Of a stretch of 64,000 bases of DNA, positions 55,403 to 63,918 are shown in pieces. Origin of the DNA: Bacillus sp. 2205SS5-2 (lineage in GTDB: Bacteria; Bacillota; Bacilli; Bacillales; Bacillaceae_K); contig NZ_JAYKTS010000006.1 of assembly GCF_037024155.1 (NCBI RefSeq), forward strand, positions 28,799-92,798. Reading direction: 5' to 3'. The notes below the pieces were generated by a model. The model ran no database searches and was not told the DNA's origin. It saw only the letters and a program-made list of their open reading frames with translations. Position 1 is the stretch's first letter; each line of letters opens with the position of its first letter. The position numbers and the translations under genes were made by a program.

Positions 55403-56941
55403 ATGGAAAACACAATTTACTCATTATTACCACCACTCATTGCCATTTTAATGGTCGTCTTAACGAAAAGGGTACTTCTTTCGTTGGGGACAGGAATTAT
55501 TTCGGCAGCCCTCATTTTATCTCAATTCAATCTTTTAGAAACGTTGACGATTATTTGGAACTCTTTTAAAGCGATTTTCGTCAATGGTGGCGAACTGAAT
55601 ACTTGGTACGTCTATATTATTCTGTTTTTGCTTTTACTCGGAATGATTACTGCATTTATTAATCTTTCAGGTGGAACACGCGCGTTTGGAGAATGGGCGA
55701 TGAAGCGTGTGAAAACACGAGTTGGCGCACAACTTGTTGCAGCAACCCTGGGAATTATTGTTTTCATCGATGATTATTTCAATGCACTTGCGGTTGGACA
55801 AGTGGCACGTCCATTAACCGACCGTCACAATGTCTCTCGTGCAAAACTGGCCTATATCATTGATTCAACGTCTGCACCGATATGTGTCGTATCTCCTATC
55901 TCAAGCTGGGGGGCCTATATTATTACTATCATTGCAGGGATTATTACGGAATATCAAATATCTGAGTACTCAGCTTTCTCGGCATTTGTTCAAATGATTC
56001 CAATGAATTTATATGTGTTCACGGCTATTGCGCTCGTGTTTATCACTACTGTTCGTGGCATTGATTTAGGGCAAATGAAAGTTCATGAAGATAGAGCTAT
56101 GAAAACAGGCGAAGTGTATGATAATGAAAAAGAAATTCCTGGCGAATTAAAAAATGATCTTCCTGTTAGTAATAAAGGGAAAGTAATAGACTTAGTGTTA
56201 CCAATCGTTGCCTTGGTTATAGGTACTATCGGATCTATGCTGTGGACAGGCTATGATGGAGATGCAAATATTTTTGTTATTTTAGAAAATACAGACGTGG
56301 CCGCATCGTTATTATATGGTGGATTAATCGGGCTAGCGGTGGCGCTTGTTTTACACCTTCTTAAAGGGACGGACCCTGCCACAGTTTCTCTTGGTATGTG
56401 GGAAGGGATTAAATCAATGCTTCCTGCCATCTACATTTTGATCTTTGCTTGGATGATTGTCGGATTAATTGATTCATTAGGAACGGGCATATATCTATCG
56501 GATCTTGTTAAAGAAGCTAATCTTCCACTAGGATATTTACCTGTTTTACTCTTTATCGTTGCTGGTATCATAGCCTTTTCAACGGGAACGTCATGGGGCT
56601 CTTTTGGGATTTTACTTCCGATTGCTGGACAAATTGTTGCAGCGACTGACATTGAGATGCTATTACCATCCCTTGCGGCCGTTCTAGCTGGAGCTGTTTT
56701 TGGAGATCATTGTTCTCCTATTTCAGATACAACGATTTTGTCATCAACAGGTGCGGGTAGTAATCATATTGACCATGTGATCACTCAGCTACCATATGCA
56801 TTAACGGGTGCAGTCATATCGGCGCTAGGCTTTTTGGTATTAGGTTTCTCGGGCAGTACATTACTAGCCCTTATCACCATAGCTACCTTATTAGTGGCCT
56901 ATACGCTCGTTATGGGCAGAAGAGTAGAAAAGCACGGTTAA
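55403..56941 (+). CDS. lysW: NhaC-family transporter, predicted lysine importer (LysW-like)
   Basis: 512-residue polytopic protein of the NhaC/DASS-like antiporter superfamily, about 11-12 hydrophobic segments. Motifs: LGIIVFIDDYFNALAVGQVARPLTDRH, SAPICVVSPISSWGAYI, GTSWGSFGILLPIAGQI and FGDHCSPISDTTILSSTGAGSNHIDHV. Sequence alone would suggest a Na+/H+ antiporter or malate/lactate exchanger. The lysine riboswitch directly upstream points to lysine uptake, as earlier proposed for riboswitch-controlled NhaC relatives called LysW. Ribosome site AGGAGGAGG. Single gene with terminator. Confidence 0.8.
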   Translation: MENTIYSLLPPLIAILMVVLTKRVLLSLGTGIISAALILSQFNLLETLTIIWNSFKAIFVNGGELNTWYVYIILFLLLLGMITAFINLSGGTRAFGEWAMKRVKTRVGAQLVAATLGIIVFIDDYFNALAVGQVARPLTDRHNVSRAKLAYIIDSTSAPICVVSPISSWGAYIITIIAGIITEYQISEYSAFSAFVQMIPMNLYVFTAIALVFITTVRGIDLGQMKVHEDRAMKTGEVYDNEKEIPGELKNDLPVSNKGKVIDLVLPIVALVIGTIGSMLWTGYDGDANIFVILENTDVAASLLYGGLIGLAVALVLHLLKGTDPATVSLGMWEGIKSMLPAIYILIFAWMIVGLIDSLGTGIYLSDLVKEANLPLGYLPVLLFIVAGIIAFSTGTSWGSFGILLPIAGQIVAATDIEMLLPSLAAVLAGAVFGDHCSPISDTTILSSTGAGSNHIDHVITQLPYALTGAVISALGFLVLGFSGSTLLALITIATLLVAYTLVMGRRVEKHG

Positions 56942-56944
56942 GTA

Positions 56945-56980
56945 AAACATCTCAGCCATTGTTGGCTGAGGTGTTTTTTG
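56945..56980 (+). terminator. Terminator of the NhaC-family gene
   Basis: ACATCTCAGCC / GGCTGAGGTGTTTTTT stem-loop. Confidence 0.85.
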
Positions 56981-57068
56981 TTTAGAGGAGATCTAAAATT
57001 GAAAAAATATTGATCTTCATCAGCGAAGCTTGGCAATTATTTTCAAGCAATAATAAATGTTCTGTATT

Positions 57069-57145
57069 AATCGGTAAAAACATAGGAAATTCAGTGGGTT
57101 TCGACAAAATAATACTTTGACTTTTTACCGATTCGTGATTATACT
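57069..57145 (+). promoter_or_regulatory. Promoter with a distant inverted repeat ahead of the NSS transporter
   Basis: TTGACT (57117-57122), 17 bases, TATACT (57140-57145): a near-ideal sigma-A promoter. AATCGGTAAAAA (57069-57080) and its exact complement TTTTTACCGATT (57122-57133) form a 12-bp inverted repeat whose right arm fills the promoter spacer. Two-site repressor binding or a leader-independent operator is suggested. Confidence 0.55.
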
Positions 57146-57230
57146 TGTTGATAGATTATACTAAATAATCAGAAAAATAGTAATATTCTAGTATTTATAG
57201 GTGCTAGGATATACATGGGGGGAATTGTCA

Positions 57231-58757
57231 ATGGAAAATCGCCCACAGTGGGGAACAAGAGCTGGTTTTATTCTAGCGGCTGTTGGTTCAGCAGTTGGTT
57301 TAGGGAATATTTGGAGGTTCCCAGGGGTCGCGTATGAAAATGGAGGAGGAGCATTCTTTTTACCGTACTTATTTGCATTATTAACTGCCGGAATTCCGCT
57401 ACTCATTCTCGAGTTTACGATCGGTCATAAGCACCGTGGTTCCGCTCCATTATCGTATGCTAGAGCTAGTAAAGGTAGTGAGTGGATGGGATGGTGGCAA
57501 GTGATGATCTCATTTGTCATATCGACATATTATGCTGTCATTATTGCTTGGGCTATGGCCTTTGCCTATTTTTCTATTAATTTACAGTGGCAAAATAGTG
57601 AAAACCCAGTTAGCTTCCTAGTTGGAGACTACTTAAAGTTATCCGATCCAGGTGTTATGGGAGATTTAGTGCCAGGTGTTTTGATTCCCTTAATTCTTGT
57701 TTGGGCGATTACGCTAGGGGTATTGTTTGCTGGAGTTAAAAAAGGAATTGAACTTGCTAATAAAATCATGATTCCTGCTCTAGTAGTCTTGTTCTTAGTT
57801 GTCGTAATTCGTGCACTTACTCTTGATGGTGCTGCAGAGGGATTAAATGCTTTCTTTAAACCAGATTGGGAACGAATTATGGAGCCTTCAGTTTGGGTAG
57901 CCGCTTATGGCCAAATCTTCTTTAGCCTATCTATTGCCTTTGCGATTATGATTACCTATTCTAGTTACTTGCCAAAAAAATCGGATTTAACGAATAATGC
58001 CTTTATTACAGGATTTGCTAACTCAAGTGTTGAGTTACTTGCTGGTTTTGGTATCTTTGCTGCTTTAGGTTTTATGGCGCAATCTCAAGGGGTAGCCTTT
58101 GCAGATTTAGATGCTAGAATGACTGGAGTATTATTAGCTTTTGCTGTATTCCCAGAGATTATCAATCAGTTCCCTGCATTTAATGGATTGTTTGGATTCC
58201 TTTTCTTCACGTGCTTAGTACTTGCGGGTCTTTCCTCATTAATCTCGATTGTAGAGACTTTCGTTGCAGCTGTATCGGAGAAATTTAATGTTTCTCGTTC
58301 AACAGCAGTTGCAGTGGGTGGTGGTTTGTCTGCTGTTCTCTCTTTATTGTTCGCGACTCAAGGAGGATTGAATTTCCTCGATGTAACGGATGAATTTATT
58401 AACCAATTTGGTGTTGCACTTGCTGGATTATTTGAAGTTGTCTTTATCGCTTGGATTGCGAAGCAGCTAACACCACTTCAACAGCATGCGAACTCTGTGT
58501 CTGATATTAGACTAGGTCTATGGTGGAAAATTTGTTTAGGCTTAATCACACCACTTGTATTAGGTTATATGATGTACGGGAAAATTAAAGAACGTATCAT
58601 TAACAGCTATGGTGGAGGCGATTATCCATTAGAATTTGTCTTCAATTTTGGATGGGCTGTTGCAATTGGTGCAATGCTCGCAGCGGTTTTATTAACAGCT
58701 AAACCATGGAGTCGTAATACAGTTGAACTTCCGGTTTCTAAGAAGGAGGTATCTTAA
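57231..58757 (+). CDS. Sodium-dependent NSS-family amino-acid transporter (MetP-like)
   Basis: 508-residue sodium:neurotransmitter-symporter-family protein (SNF). The start RPQWGTRAGFILAAVGSAVGLGNIWRFPGVAYENGGGAFFLPY is the family hallmark (TM1 with the unwound GNIWRFP). About 11-12 membrane segments. ATG 57231 follows GGGGGGAATTG. A 34-residue protein of the MetS type follows at once, as in the methionine/alanine importer MetPS of Corynebacterium, so a small neutral amino acid or methionine is a likely substrate. It may share the promoter at 57117. Confidence 0.9.
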   Translation: MENRPQWGTRAGFILAAVGSAVGLGNIWRFPGVAYENGGGAFFLPYLFALLTAGIPLLILEFTIGHKHRGSAPLSYARASKGSEWMGWWQVMISFVISTYYAVIIAWAMAFAYFSINLQWQNSENPVSFLVGDYLKLSDPGVMGDLVPGVLIPLILVWAITLGVLFAGVKKGIELANKIMIPALVVLFLVVVIRALTLDGAAEGLNAFFKPDWERIMEPSVWVAAYGQIFFSLSIAFAIMITYSSYLPKKSDLTNNAFITGFANSSVELLAGFGIFAALGFMAQSQGVAFADLDARMTGVLLAFAVFPEIINQFPAFNGLFGFLFFTCLVLAGLSSLISIVETFVAAVSEKFNVSRSTAVAVGGGLSAVLSLLFATQGGLNFLDVTDEFINQFGVALAGLFEVVFIAWIAKQLTPLQQHANSVSDIRLGLWWKICLGLITPLVLGYMMYGKIKERIINSYGGGDYPLEFVFNFGWAVAIGAMLAAVLLTAKPWSRNTVELPVSKKEVS

Positions 58758-58862
58758 ATGGATACGAGTGCAATTGTAATGATGTTAGTGGGTATTATCG
58801 TTATTTGGGGCGGTTTAGCCGCAAGCATTGCTAACGCAGTCAGAAAATCAAAAGCAAAATAA
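58758..58862 (+). CDS. metS: MetS-like small importer subunit
   Basis: 34-residue single-span membrane peptide: MDTSAIVMMLVGIIVIWGG then LAASIANAVRKSKAK. This matches the methionine/alanine importer small-subunit family. AAGGAGGTATC provides an excellent ribosome site, and ATG 58758 directly follows the transporter's TAA, so the pair is co-translated. Followed by a terminator. It is too short to be found by most length cut-offs. Confidence 0.88.
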   Translation: MDTSAIVMMLVGIIVIWGGLAASIANAVRKSKAK

Positions 58863-58868
58863 TGATGG

Positions 58869-58905
58869 AAGAGAGCATCGATTTAATCGAAGCTCTCTTT
58901 TTTTT
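58869..58905 (+). terminator. Terminator of the NSS-transporter operon
   Basis: GAGAGC(A)TCGATT / AATCGA(A)GCTCTC stem followed by eight T residues. Confidence 0.85.
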
Positions 58906-58909
58906 GAAG

Positions 58910-58984
58910 CACCTAATCGGATAGGAATAAAATCCTTGATTTATTTGACTTAGTGCTAGGAGCAACAATGTATACGAAAAAAGC
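58910..58984 (+). mobile_element. MITE remnant, second subfamily
   Basis: AGGAATAAAATCCTTGATTTATTTGACTTAGTGC matches the centre of the 27069/54743 copies and AACAATGTATACGAAAAAAGCC is the right tip. Left tip and part of the centre are missing. Confidence 0.55.
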
Positions 58985-59039
58985 CATCTTAAATCAATGG
59001 TAAAGTTTAAGGCGTCTTGTACCTAGTTCCAAGCGCCTT

Positions 59040-60029
59040 TTATCTTTTTTGACGGTCATGACGCTCCCATAATCGTAAGTGAGGGTAGGAATCAAATGAC
59101 CACTCCGTATGGCCGTTGTCTTTATACATTCCGTAGTGTAAATGGGGCGGGAACTTTCCGGATGTACCAGGTGGACCGTAGCCAGTGCTTCCGACACCTC
59201 CTATTAGTTGACCAGGCTTAACGGCTTGACCAACCGATAAATCCTTCGCAAATCCATTCAAATGAGCAAAATAATGATAGGTGTTATTGATATCCCGTAT
59301 ACCTAGACGCCATCCCCCGTATTGGTTCCATCCTTTCATTTCAATGATTCCGTAACAGGTCGATCGGACCGGAACACCGTAGTCAGCAAAAATATCGGTT
59401 CCTTCATGGATTCTTCTTCCACCCCAACCACGTGCGTCTCCCCATGTGTTTCGGTAGCTATAATTAAAATTTTGGGGCAGGGGAAAGGCTTTATCCTCAA
59501 GCTTAATGGTTCCATAGGTTTGATATATTTTGGCCTTGCCCATGATTATTCCGACGGTTTTATCTCGTTTATAGTAATTCCATAAGCCGATTTTAAAATT
59601 GTCTTCGTCAACACCAAAGGCAAGAATGTGCTGACTTATTGTCATTAGAATATCTTCATTATTGAAAGAATCTGCTTTTCCATCTAAATCACCATCGAGC
59701 CCAATGCCGTTAAAAAAGGAGATGGATGCTGGGTTTTGGTCATCCAGATTAGGATTTAATTCACCTGCCCATTTCTCTTTAGGGATATAAATTGAAATGA
59801 TTCCCTCAGGATTAGGAATATCACGCCTTGAAAATCGCCAACTTCGCTCATACTGATCAATCGCCGCAAGGTAATACCATGGAATTTGTGTAGTAGTTTC
59901 GAATTTTGAATAGAGTTCCATCCGTAAACGGTAATGATCAGCCGCACTTAATTCTTCTCCATTAACAGAATAGGGTTGCAAGGATGAAAGTAAAAAGAGC
60001 AGAACGATAAGATATAGAGCTTTTTTCAA
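59040..60029 (-). CDS. lytH: M23 peptidase LytH (L-Ala-D-Glu endopeptidase), YunA
   Basis: 329-residue exported LytM-type zinc peptidase. Signal peptide KKALYLIVLLFLLSSLQPYSVNG. The middle domain (residues about 30-190) is typical of LytH, which acts on spore cortex peptidoglycan. Zinc ligands: HEGTD (His and Asp at about 213-217) and HLHYG near 303. TTG start at 60029 with GGAGGAGG 6 bases ahead. In B. subtilis it is yunA, next to lipA as here; yunB is absent from this neighbourhood. Expected under sporulation control. Confidence 0.9.
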   Translation of the reverse strand: MKKALYLIVLLFLLSSLQPYSVNGEELSAADHYRLRMELYSKFETTTQIPWYYLAAIDQYERSWRFSRRDIPNPEGIISIYIPKEKWAGELNPNLDDQNPASISFFNGIGLDGDLDGKADSFNNEDILMTISQHILAFGVDEDNFKIGLWNYYKRDKTVGIIMGKAKIYQTYGTIKLEDKAFPLPQNFNYSYRNTWGDARGWGGRRIHEGTDIFADYGVPVRSTCYGIIEMKGWNQYGGWRLGIRDINNTYHYFAHLNGFAKDLSVGQAVKPGQLIGGVGSTGYGPPGTSGKFPPHLHYGMYKDNGHTEWSFDSYPHLRLWERHDRQKR

Positions 60030-60188
60030 AATTTACCTCCTCCTTCGTCTAGCTTCTTATCTCCTTCCCTTATTGTGTGACGAGAAAGGAAATTCATTTA
60101 TATCAATAAATGGAAGCCAACCCACTTCACTTGTTTTCATCTTTTCTGTATGATAAAGTGTCACAAGAAGACTTTTGTCATTTTTAAA

Positions 60189-60347
60189 GACTCTTTTCTA
60201 TACATAGTTGCTATTTAGTCTAACTTTAGGGTTGTTTCTTCATTTTACTGGTGATTCACTTCAAAGATAAACAAAAAGATGCCCTGAAACAAAACTAAAT
60301 CATCGTTTATAGACTGGTTGGAAAAGCAAAAATTTTGCAAAAATGCC
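60189..60347 (-). mobile_element. MITE copy, reverse orientation
   Basis: GACTCTTTTCTATACATAGTTGC at the left and AAAATTTTGCAAAAATGCC at the right, containing CATCGTTTATAGACTGGTTG (inverse of the 41202/41821 centre). Flanking 8-mers TTTTTAAA and TTTATAAA match at 7 of 8. Confidence 0.75.
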
Positions 60348-60455
60348 TTTATAAATGATTTTGATGTCTAGCTTCAGGCGCATTGCGTATTTCTTAAAAA
60401 TATAGATGTTTTGTTGTAAACGTACCAATGAAAATCTAGATTGGGGATGAGATTG

Positions 60456-61370
60456 ATGAGCAAGAAGGATGAATACATACGTAAACCGGATTGGTTGAAA
60501 ATAAAGTTAAATACGAACGAGAATTATACAGGTTTAAAGAAAATGATGCGTGAGAAGAACCTTAACACGGTATGCGAAGAAGCGAAGTGTCCGAATATCC
60601 ACGAATGTTGGGGGACTCGCCGTACGGCAACTTTTATGATTCTTGGAGCAATTTGTACTCGTGCTTGCCGTTTTTGTGCCGTGAAAACGGGACTTCCTAC
60701 TGAGTTGGATTTGCAAGAGCCAGAAAGAGTAGCAGAATCAGTTGAATTGATGAATTTAAAGCATGTAGTCGTTACCGCTGTAGCTCGAGATGATTTAAAA
60801 GACGGAGGATCTGGAGTATTTGCTGAAACGGTACGTGCCATTCGTAGGAAAAATCCCTTTACGACAATTGAAGTTTTGCCATCTGATATGGGTGGACATT
60901 ATGAAAATGTAAAAACGCTAATGGATGCTAAACCAGATATTTTTAACCACAATATTGAAACGGTTGAACGCTTGACGCCAAGAGTACGTGCTCGTGCAAA
61001 GTACCATCGCTCGCTTGAAGTATTGCGAATGGCGAAGGAGCTACAACCAGAAGTTCCAACGAAATCCAGCATAATGATTGGACTTGGTGAGACAAAGGAA
61101 GAAATTATCCAGACGATGGAAGACTTACGTGCTCATAATGTTGATATTATGGCCATCGGTCAATATTTACAGCCATCAAAAAAACACTTAAAGGTTCAGA
61201 AATACTACTCACCAGATGAATTCGGTGAATTACGTGAAATCGCCATGAAAAAAGGCTTCAGTCATTGTGAAGCAGGCCCATTAGTCCGTTCTTCTTATCA
61301 TGCAGATGAGCAAGTAAACGCAGCTGCAAAAGCGAAGCAAGAACAAGGGGATACAAAAATAGAAGCATAG
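60456..61370 (+). CDS. lipA: Lipoyl synthase LipA (YutB)
   Basis: 304-residue radical-SAM enzyme that inserts two sulfurs into octanoyl groups. Auxiliary cluster motif [12 protein letters not shown] (CxxxxCxxxxxC), radical SAM motif CTRACRFC, then [23 protein letters not shown], and the C-terminal RSSYHADEQ with the cluster-binding serine. ATG 60456 follows GGGGATGAG; an upstream TTG at 60441 would lie on the ribosome site. Acts on GcvH and the 2-oxoacid dehydrogenases. Single gene with terminator. Confidence 0.97.
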   Translation: MSKKDEYIRKPDWLKIKLNTNENYTGLKKMMREKNLNTVCEEAKCPNIHECWGTRRTATFMILGAICTRACRFCAVKTGLPTELDLQEPERVAESVELMNLKHVVVTAVARDDLKDGGSGVFAETVRAIRRKNPFTTIEVLPSDMGGHYENVKTLMDAKPDIFNHNIETVERLTPRVRARAKYHRSLEVLRMAKELQPEVPTKSSIMIGLGETKEEIIQTMEDLRAHNVDIMAIGQYLQPSKKHLKVQKYYSPDEFGELREIAMKKGFSHCEAGPLVRSSYHADEQVNAAAKAKQEQGDTKIEA

Positions 61371-61380
61371 CTTGGGAAAT

Positions 61381-61414
61381 GAGGTCAGTGGAAATCCACT
61401 GATCTCTTTTTTTA
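61381..61414 (+). terminator. Terminator of lipA
   Basis: GAGGTCAGTGG-AAAT-CCACTGATCTCTTTTTTT stem-loop. Confidence 0.85.
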
Positions 61415-61415
61415 A

Positions 61416-61570
61416 GGCGGTTATTGCGATGATCTTTGCTTTGCGCATTTAGTAAATATATAGTGGAATATTTTTTCGTCTATTTTTGATGAACTTCAAC
61501 AGTGAGATGGAGGATTTAATCAAAAATTAGATGATATAACTACAATGTATGTGATAATAGCTGTTAGAAA
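61416..61570 (+). mobile_element. Diverged MITE copy
   Basis: GGCGGTTATTGCGATGATCTTTGC at the left; TTTTTCGTCTATTTTTGATGAACTTCAACAGTGAGATGG and AACTACAATGTATG toward the right match the family. Both tips are worn. Confidence 0.55.
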
Positions 61571-61663
61571 TATCTTCATGAGTAAGGAAAAGCAAAGGAA
61601 ATTATTGAAGATGTAAGAAGACCTTTAAATCGAGATGAACTGAATTTAGAACCATATAAATAC

Positions 61664-62059
61664 ATGAATGAAGAAGAAATTCAAGAATTTAACAACGTTA
61701 TTAAAATTTATGTATTGTCAGATGAAAAGCTCTCTAACGAAAATGAAAATATTTTTAGAGAATTTGCAATGGATTTAGTTGATAGTAAAGATTTTTGTAC
61801 ACTAATATTAGATTTTCGTGTAAATGGAGGACTATTTGAAAATCTGCCATTAGACCTAGAACCAAAAGATTATCAAATGATTCTGAACGAAGTGAATTCT
61901 ACATATGATATTTCTAATTTAAACTTAGCTAACCTATTATATTTATCTCAAGATGAATCAAAAGCACCTTTTAGAATAGACAGTAGGAAAAGGTCTAGTC
62001 TAAAAGGCGCTTTTGATTGTTCTGATAAACGGGTACCCAACGTCTTTTTTAATCTTTAG
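61664..62059 (+). CDS. Hypothetical protein, probably 5'-truncated by a frameshift
   Basis: 131 residues from ATG 61664 (MNEEEIQEFNNVIKIYVLSDEKLSNENENIFREFAMD), acidic and soluble, not recognised. The same frame is open and looks coding back to about 61590 (GKAKEIIEDVRRPLNRDELNLEPYKYMNEEE). An ATG at 61578 would join it if one A were added in GGAAAAGC, so the original start may have been lost by a one-base deletion. The last 35 codons run over a 22-bp-arm hairpin (61960-62014). No ribosome site at 61664. Expression is doubtful. Confidence 0.45.
   Translation: MNEEEIQEFNNVIKIYVLSDEKLSNENENIFREFAMDLVDSKDFCTLILDFRVNGGLFENLPLDLEPKDYQMILNEVNSTYDISNLNLANLLYLSQDESKAPFRIDSRKRSSLKGAFDCSDKRVPNVFFNL
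61960..62014. repeat. Long imperfect inverted repeat
   Basis: Arms AAAAGCACCTTTTAGAATAGAC (61960-61981) and its complement at 61993-62014 agree at 20 of 22 positions, with an 11-base loop. It ends in CTTTTGATTG rather than a clean T-run, so it may be a worn terminator or a small inserted hairpin element. Confidence 0.6.
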
Positions 62060-62772
62060 TTCATTGCATCAGGGGTGGTAAAGTTGTACCGTTTAGCACC
62101 ATTGTATTTTGTTAGGTTCAAGCTGTGTACATCATCATCTTTCTTTTCTGTGTTCATTTCTCCATTCGGGTTTTCTGATGTTTCAACATCTCTCCCTTGT
62201 GGTGAACTTTCGAGCATTAAGTTCACAACGTCGTCGATTTGATTCATTGATCCTTCTGAAGTAGAATCAAGGGGAGCTAGATTTTCTACATTTTGCATCA
62301 GCATAGTATCATCCGTTACGTACACATGATACCATCTAGGGATAACTGATAGAGCAGTTTTCTTCACTTGATCGGCGACATTAAAGCGACTTTTGTCATC
62401 TTTAGCGTCCGTATGATAGGCAATTAATACTTCCTCATCTGTTACAAGTGTGGCAGCGTCATTGACCTTTGGTAGTGTAACTGCCAGCTGACTGATAATA
62501 TCTGCCATTTCTTCTCTGTTTAAGGAATACAAATTTCCACTGGACATCGTATCGCCTTCAATAGGACTTTTTTGATGCCGAACATATCCGTAATTTGCGG
62601 ATTCGCCGGGGACTATATCGCCATTTCTGTTATATATATCTTCACGATCACTGACATTAATTGTATTCCCGTTTTCATGATAGAGCTCCTTATCGTTGGC
62701 CAAATTATTAGCGCAACCTGCTCCTAGGATAGTGAAGGATAAAATACCTGCTATAGTCATTGATGTCTTCAA
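62056..62772 (-). CDS. yutC: YhcN/YlaJ-family sporulation lipoprotein (YutC-like)
   Basis: 238 residues from TTG 62772, with GAGGAGGTG ahead; upstream ATGs lie before the ribosome site. Lipoprotein signal peptide (TSMTIAGILSFTILGAGC, lipobox GAGC). The YhcN/YlaJ domain spans about residues 70-170 (EEMADIISQLAVTLPKVNDAATLVTDEEVLIAYHTD, and SVIPRWYHVYVTDDTMLMQNV). The C-terminal tail is acidic and variable. Such lipoproteins sit in the spore inner membrane. The place beside lipA and yutD matches B. subtilis yutC. Confidence 0.82.
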   Translation of the reverse strand: MKTSMTIAGILSFTILGAGCANNLANDKELYHENGNTINVSDREDIYNRNGDIVPGESANYGYVRHQKSPIEGDTMSSGNLYSLNREEMADIISQLAVTLPKVNDAATLVTDEEVLIAYHTDAKDDKSRFNVADQVKKTALSVIPRWYHVYVTDDTMLMQNVENLAPLDSTSEGSMNQIDDVVNLMLESSPQGRDVETSENPNGEMNTEKKDDDVHSLNLTKYNGAKRYNFTTPDAMN

Positions 62773-63107
62773 TGTAAGCACCTCCTCACTCATTAGGATG
62801 AACATTGTTTTTATTTTTCTACTTAGTAATTAATGGAGAATACGTTATAATTTAAGGAGAGACTAAGGAAACTTAGAAAAAAGAATAATTAGGCATGGCA
62901 AAATTATTTTACATATCCCAAGTAAATCACTATTGGGATTAAAATGAATTTTTTTATGGTGGCAAGCGAGGTCAGGTCTATAAGTTTTTTCGTTCTATTC
63001 CTTACTTTATACTTAGAAATGAAACGTTGATAGGAAAAGAGCACGAAGTCATAAACGTAGAATTTTACTCCTATTCAAAAAGAAACATTAGCAGCCAATA
63101 ATAAAAG

Positions 63108-63227
63108 AGCAGTTTTCGCAAAGTTTGTGGCTTTTCGGATTCGTCTGTTTTTGATAGAAATCAACAGTGAAATGAAGCATTGAATCAATAATCAGATAAA
63201 TTAGCCACAATGTATACGAAAAGAGCC
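63108..63227 (+). mobile_element. MITE copy, internally deleted
   Basis: AGCAGTTTTCGCAAAGTTTGTGGC to ATGTATACGAAAAGAGCC, 120 bp; the stretch between GCTTTTCGGA and TTCGTCTGTTTTTG lacks about 40 bases of the full form. Confidence 0.7.
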
Positions 63228-63260
63228 TAAAGAAAAGATGGCAAGAGAGAGGTGAACAAG

Positions 63261-63539
63261 ATGATTGAAGTGAATAAAATAAATTATGAGATTTTGAAAG
63301 AATATCGCGAAGGATATGATGATGAAGCATTTAAGGCTCGTTACAGTGATATTTTAACAAAATATGATTATATTGTAGGCGATTGGGGATACGGGCAATT
63401 GAGATTGAAAGGTTTTTTTGAAGATCAAAATCAAAAATCATCCTTTGATAGTAAAATCTCCACCCTAGAAGATTATTTATTTGAATACTGTAATTTTGGA
63501 TGTGCCTATTTCGTATTAAAGAAAATAAAAAGCAAGTAA
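63261..63539 (+). CDS. yutD: YutD-like DUF1027 protein
   Basis: 92 residues (MIEVNKINYEILKEYREGYDDEAFKARYSDILTKYDYIVGDWGYGQLRLKGFFEDQN ... LEDYLFEYCNFGCAYFVLKK). The YDYIVGDWGYGQLRLKGFF block and the C-terminal CNFGCAYFVLKK are the YutD (DUF1027) signature; function unknown. ATG 63261 follows GAGAGGTGA; GTG 63252 lies on that ribosome site. A MITE ends 33 bases upstream. Followed by a terminator. Confidence 0.88.
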   Translation: MIEVNKINYEILKEYREGYDDEAFKARYSDILTKYDYIVGDWGYGQLRLKGFFEDQNQKSSFDSKISTLEDYLFEYCNFGCAYFVLKKIKSK

Positions 63540-63563
63540 GGTCATTGACCTTACTTGTTTTTT
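63532..63563. terminator. Bidirectional terminator between yutD and the 87-aa gene
   Basis: CAAGTAAGGTC-ATT-GACCTTACTTG perfect stem with TTTTTT on the right and A residues on the left, lying between two converging stops. Confidence 0.85.
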
Positions 63564-63825
63564 AATGGTCAGGATCATCATGAGTGGGATGAGCACCGTC
63601 CATTTGCCTTGGTAGGTCTTGGTGAAGCCCTTTAAACTCATAATTAAATGCACTATAATATCTTAGTCCTGTTTTCCAAGGAGTTGTTTTGTTTTCCACT
63701 AGCATATGCTTACCACGAGGACTACCGTACGCACCCTCAGGTAATTGTTCGGGAAGTAAAAAATTTCTTTGCGCCTCTACATTGGAGAAATCATGATACT
63801 CTTCTTCGTCTGAAAATGAATTCAT
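63562..63825 (-). CDS. Conserved small cytosolic protein, 87 aa
   Basis: MNSFSDEEEYHDFSNVEAQ then RNFLLPEQLPEGAYGSPRG, ending QMDGAHPTHDDPDH. Acidic, no membrane segment. I recall similar short sporeformer proteins annotated only as cytosolic protein, with the FSNVEAQRNFLxPEExPEGxYGSP pattern, but cannot name a function. ATG 63825 has AAAGGAGGG ahead. The short His/Asp-rich tail could bind metal. Confidence 0.7.
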   Translation of the reverse strand: MNSFSDEEEYHDFSNVEAQRNFLLPEQLPEGAYGSPRGKHMLVENKTTPWKTGLRYYSAFNYEFKGLHQDLPRQMDGAHPTHDDPDH

Positions 63826-63918
63826 TTATAGCCCTCCTTTCTTCTAGTATGGAAAGAGGAGAGGGATTCATACAGCAAACTTGTTTAAGTTGACAGAAAT
63901 GAGGAAGGAGGGATATTG

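Noticed and set aside
55403-56941. Annotation as a plain Na+/H+ antiporter
   Set aside because: The family includes such antiporters, but the lysine riboswitch directly upstream makes lysine transport the better reading.
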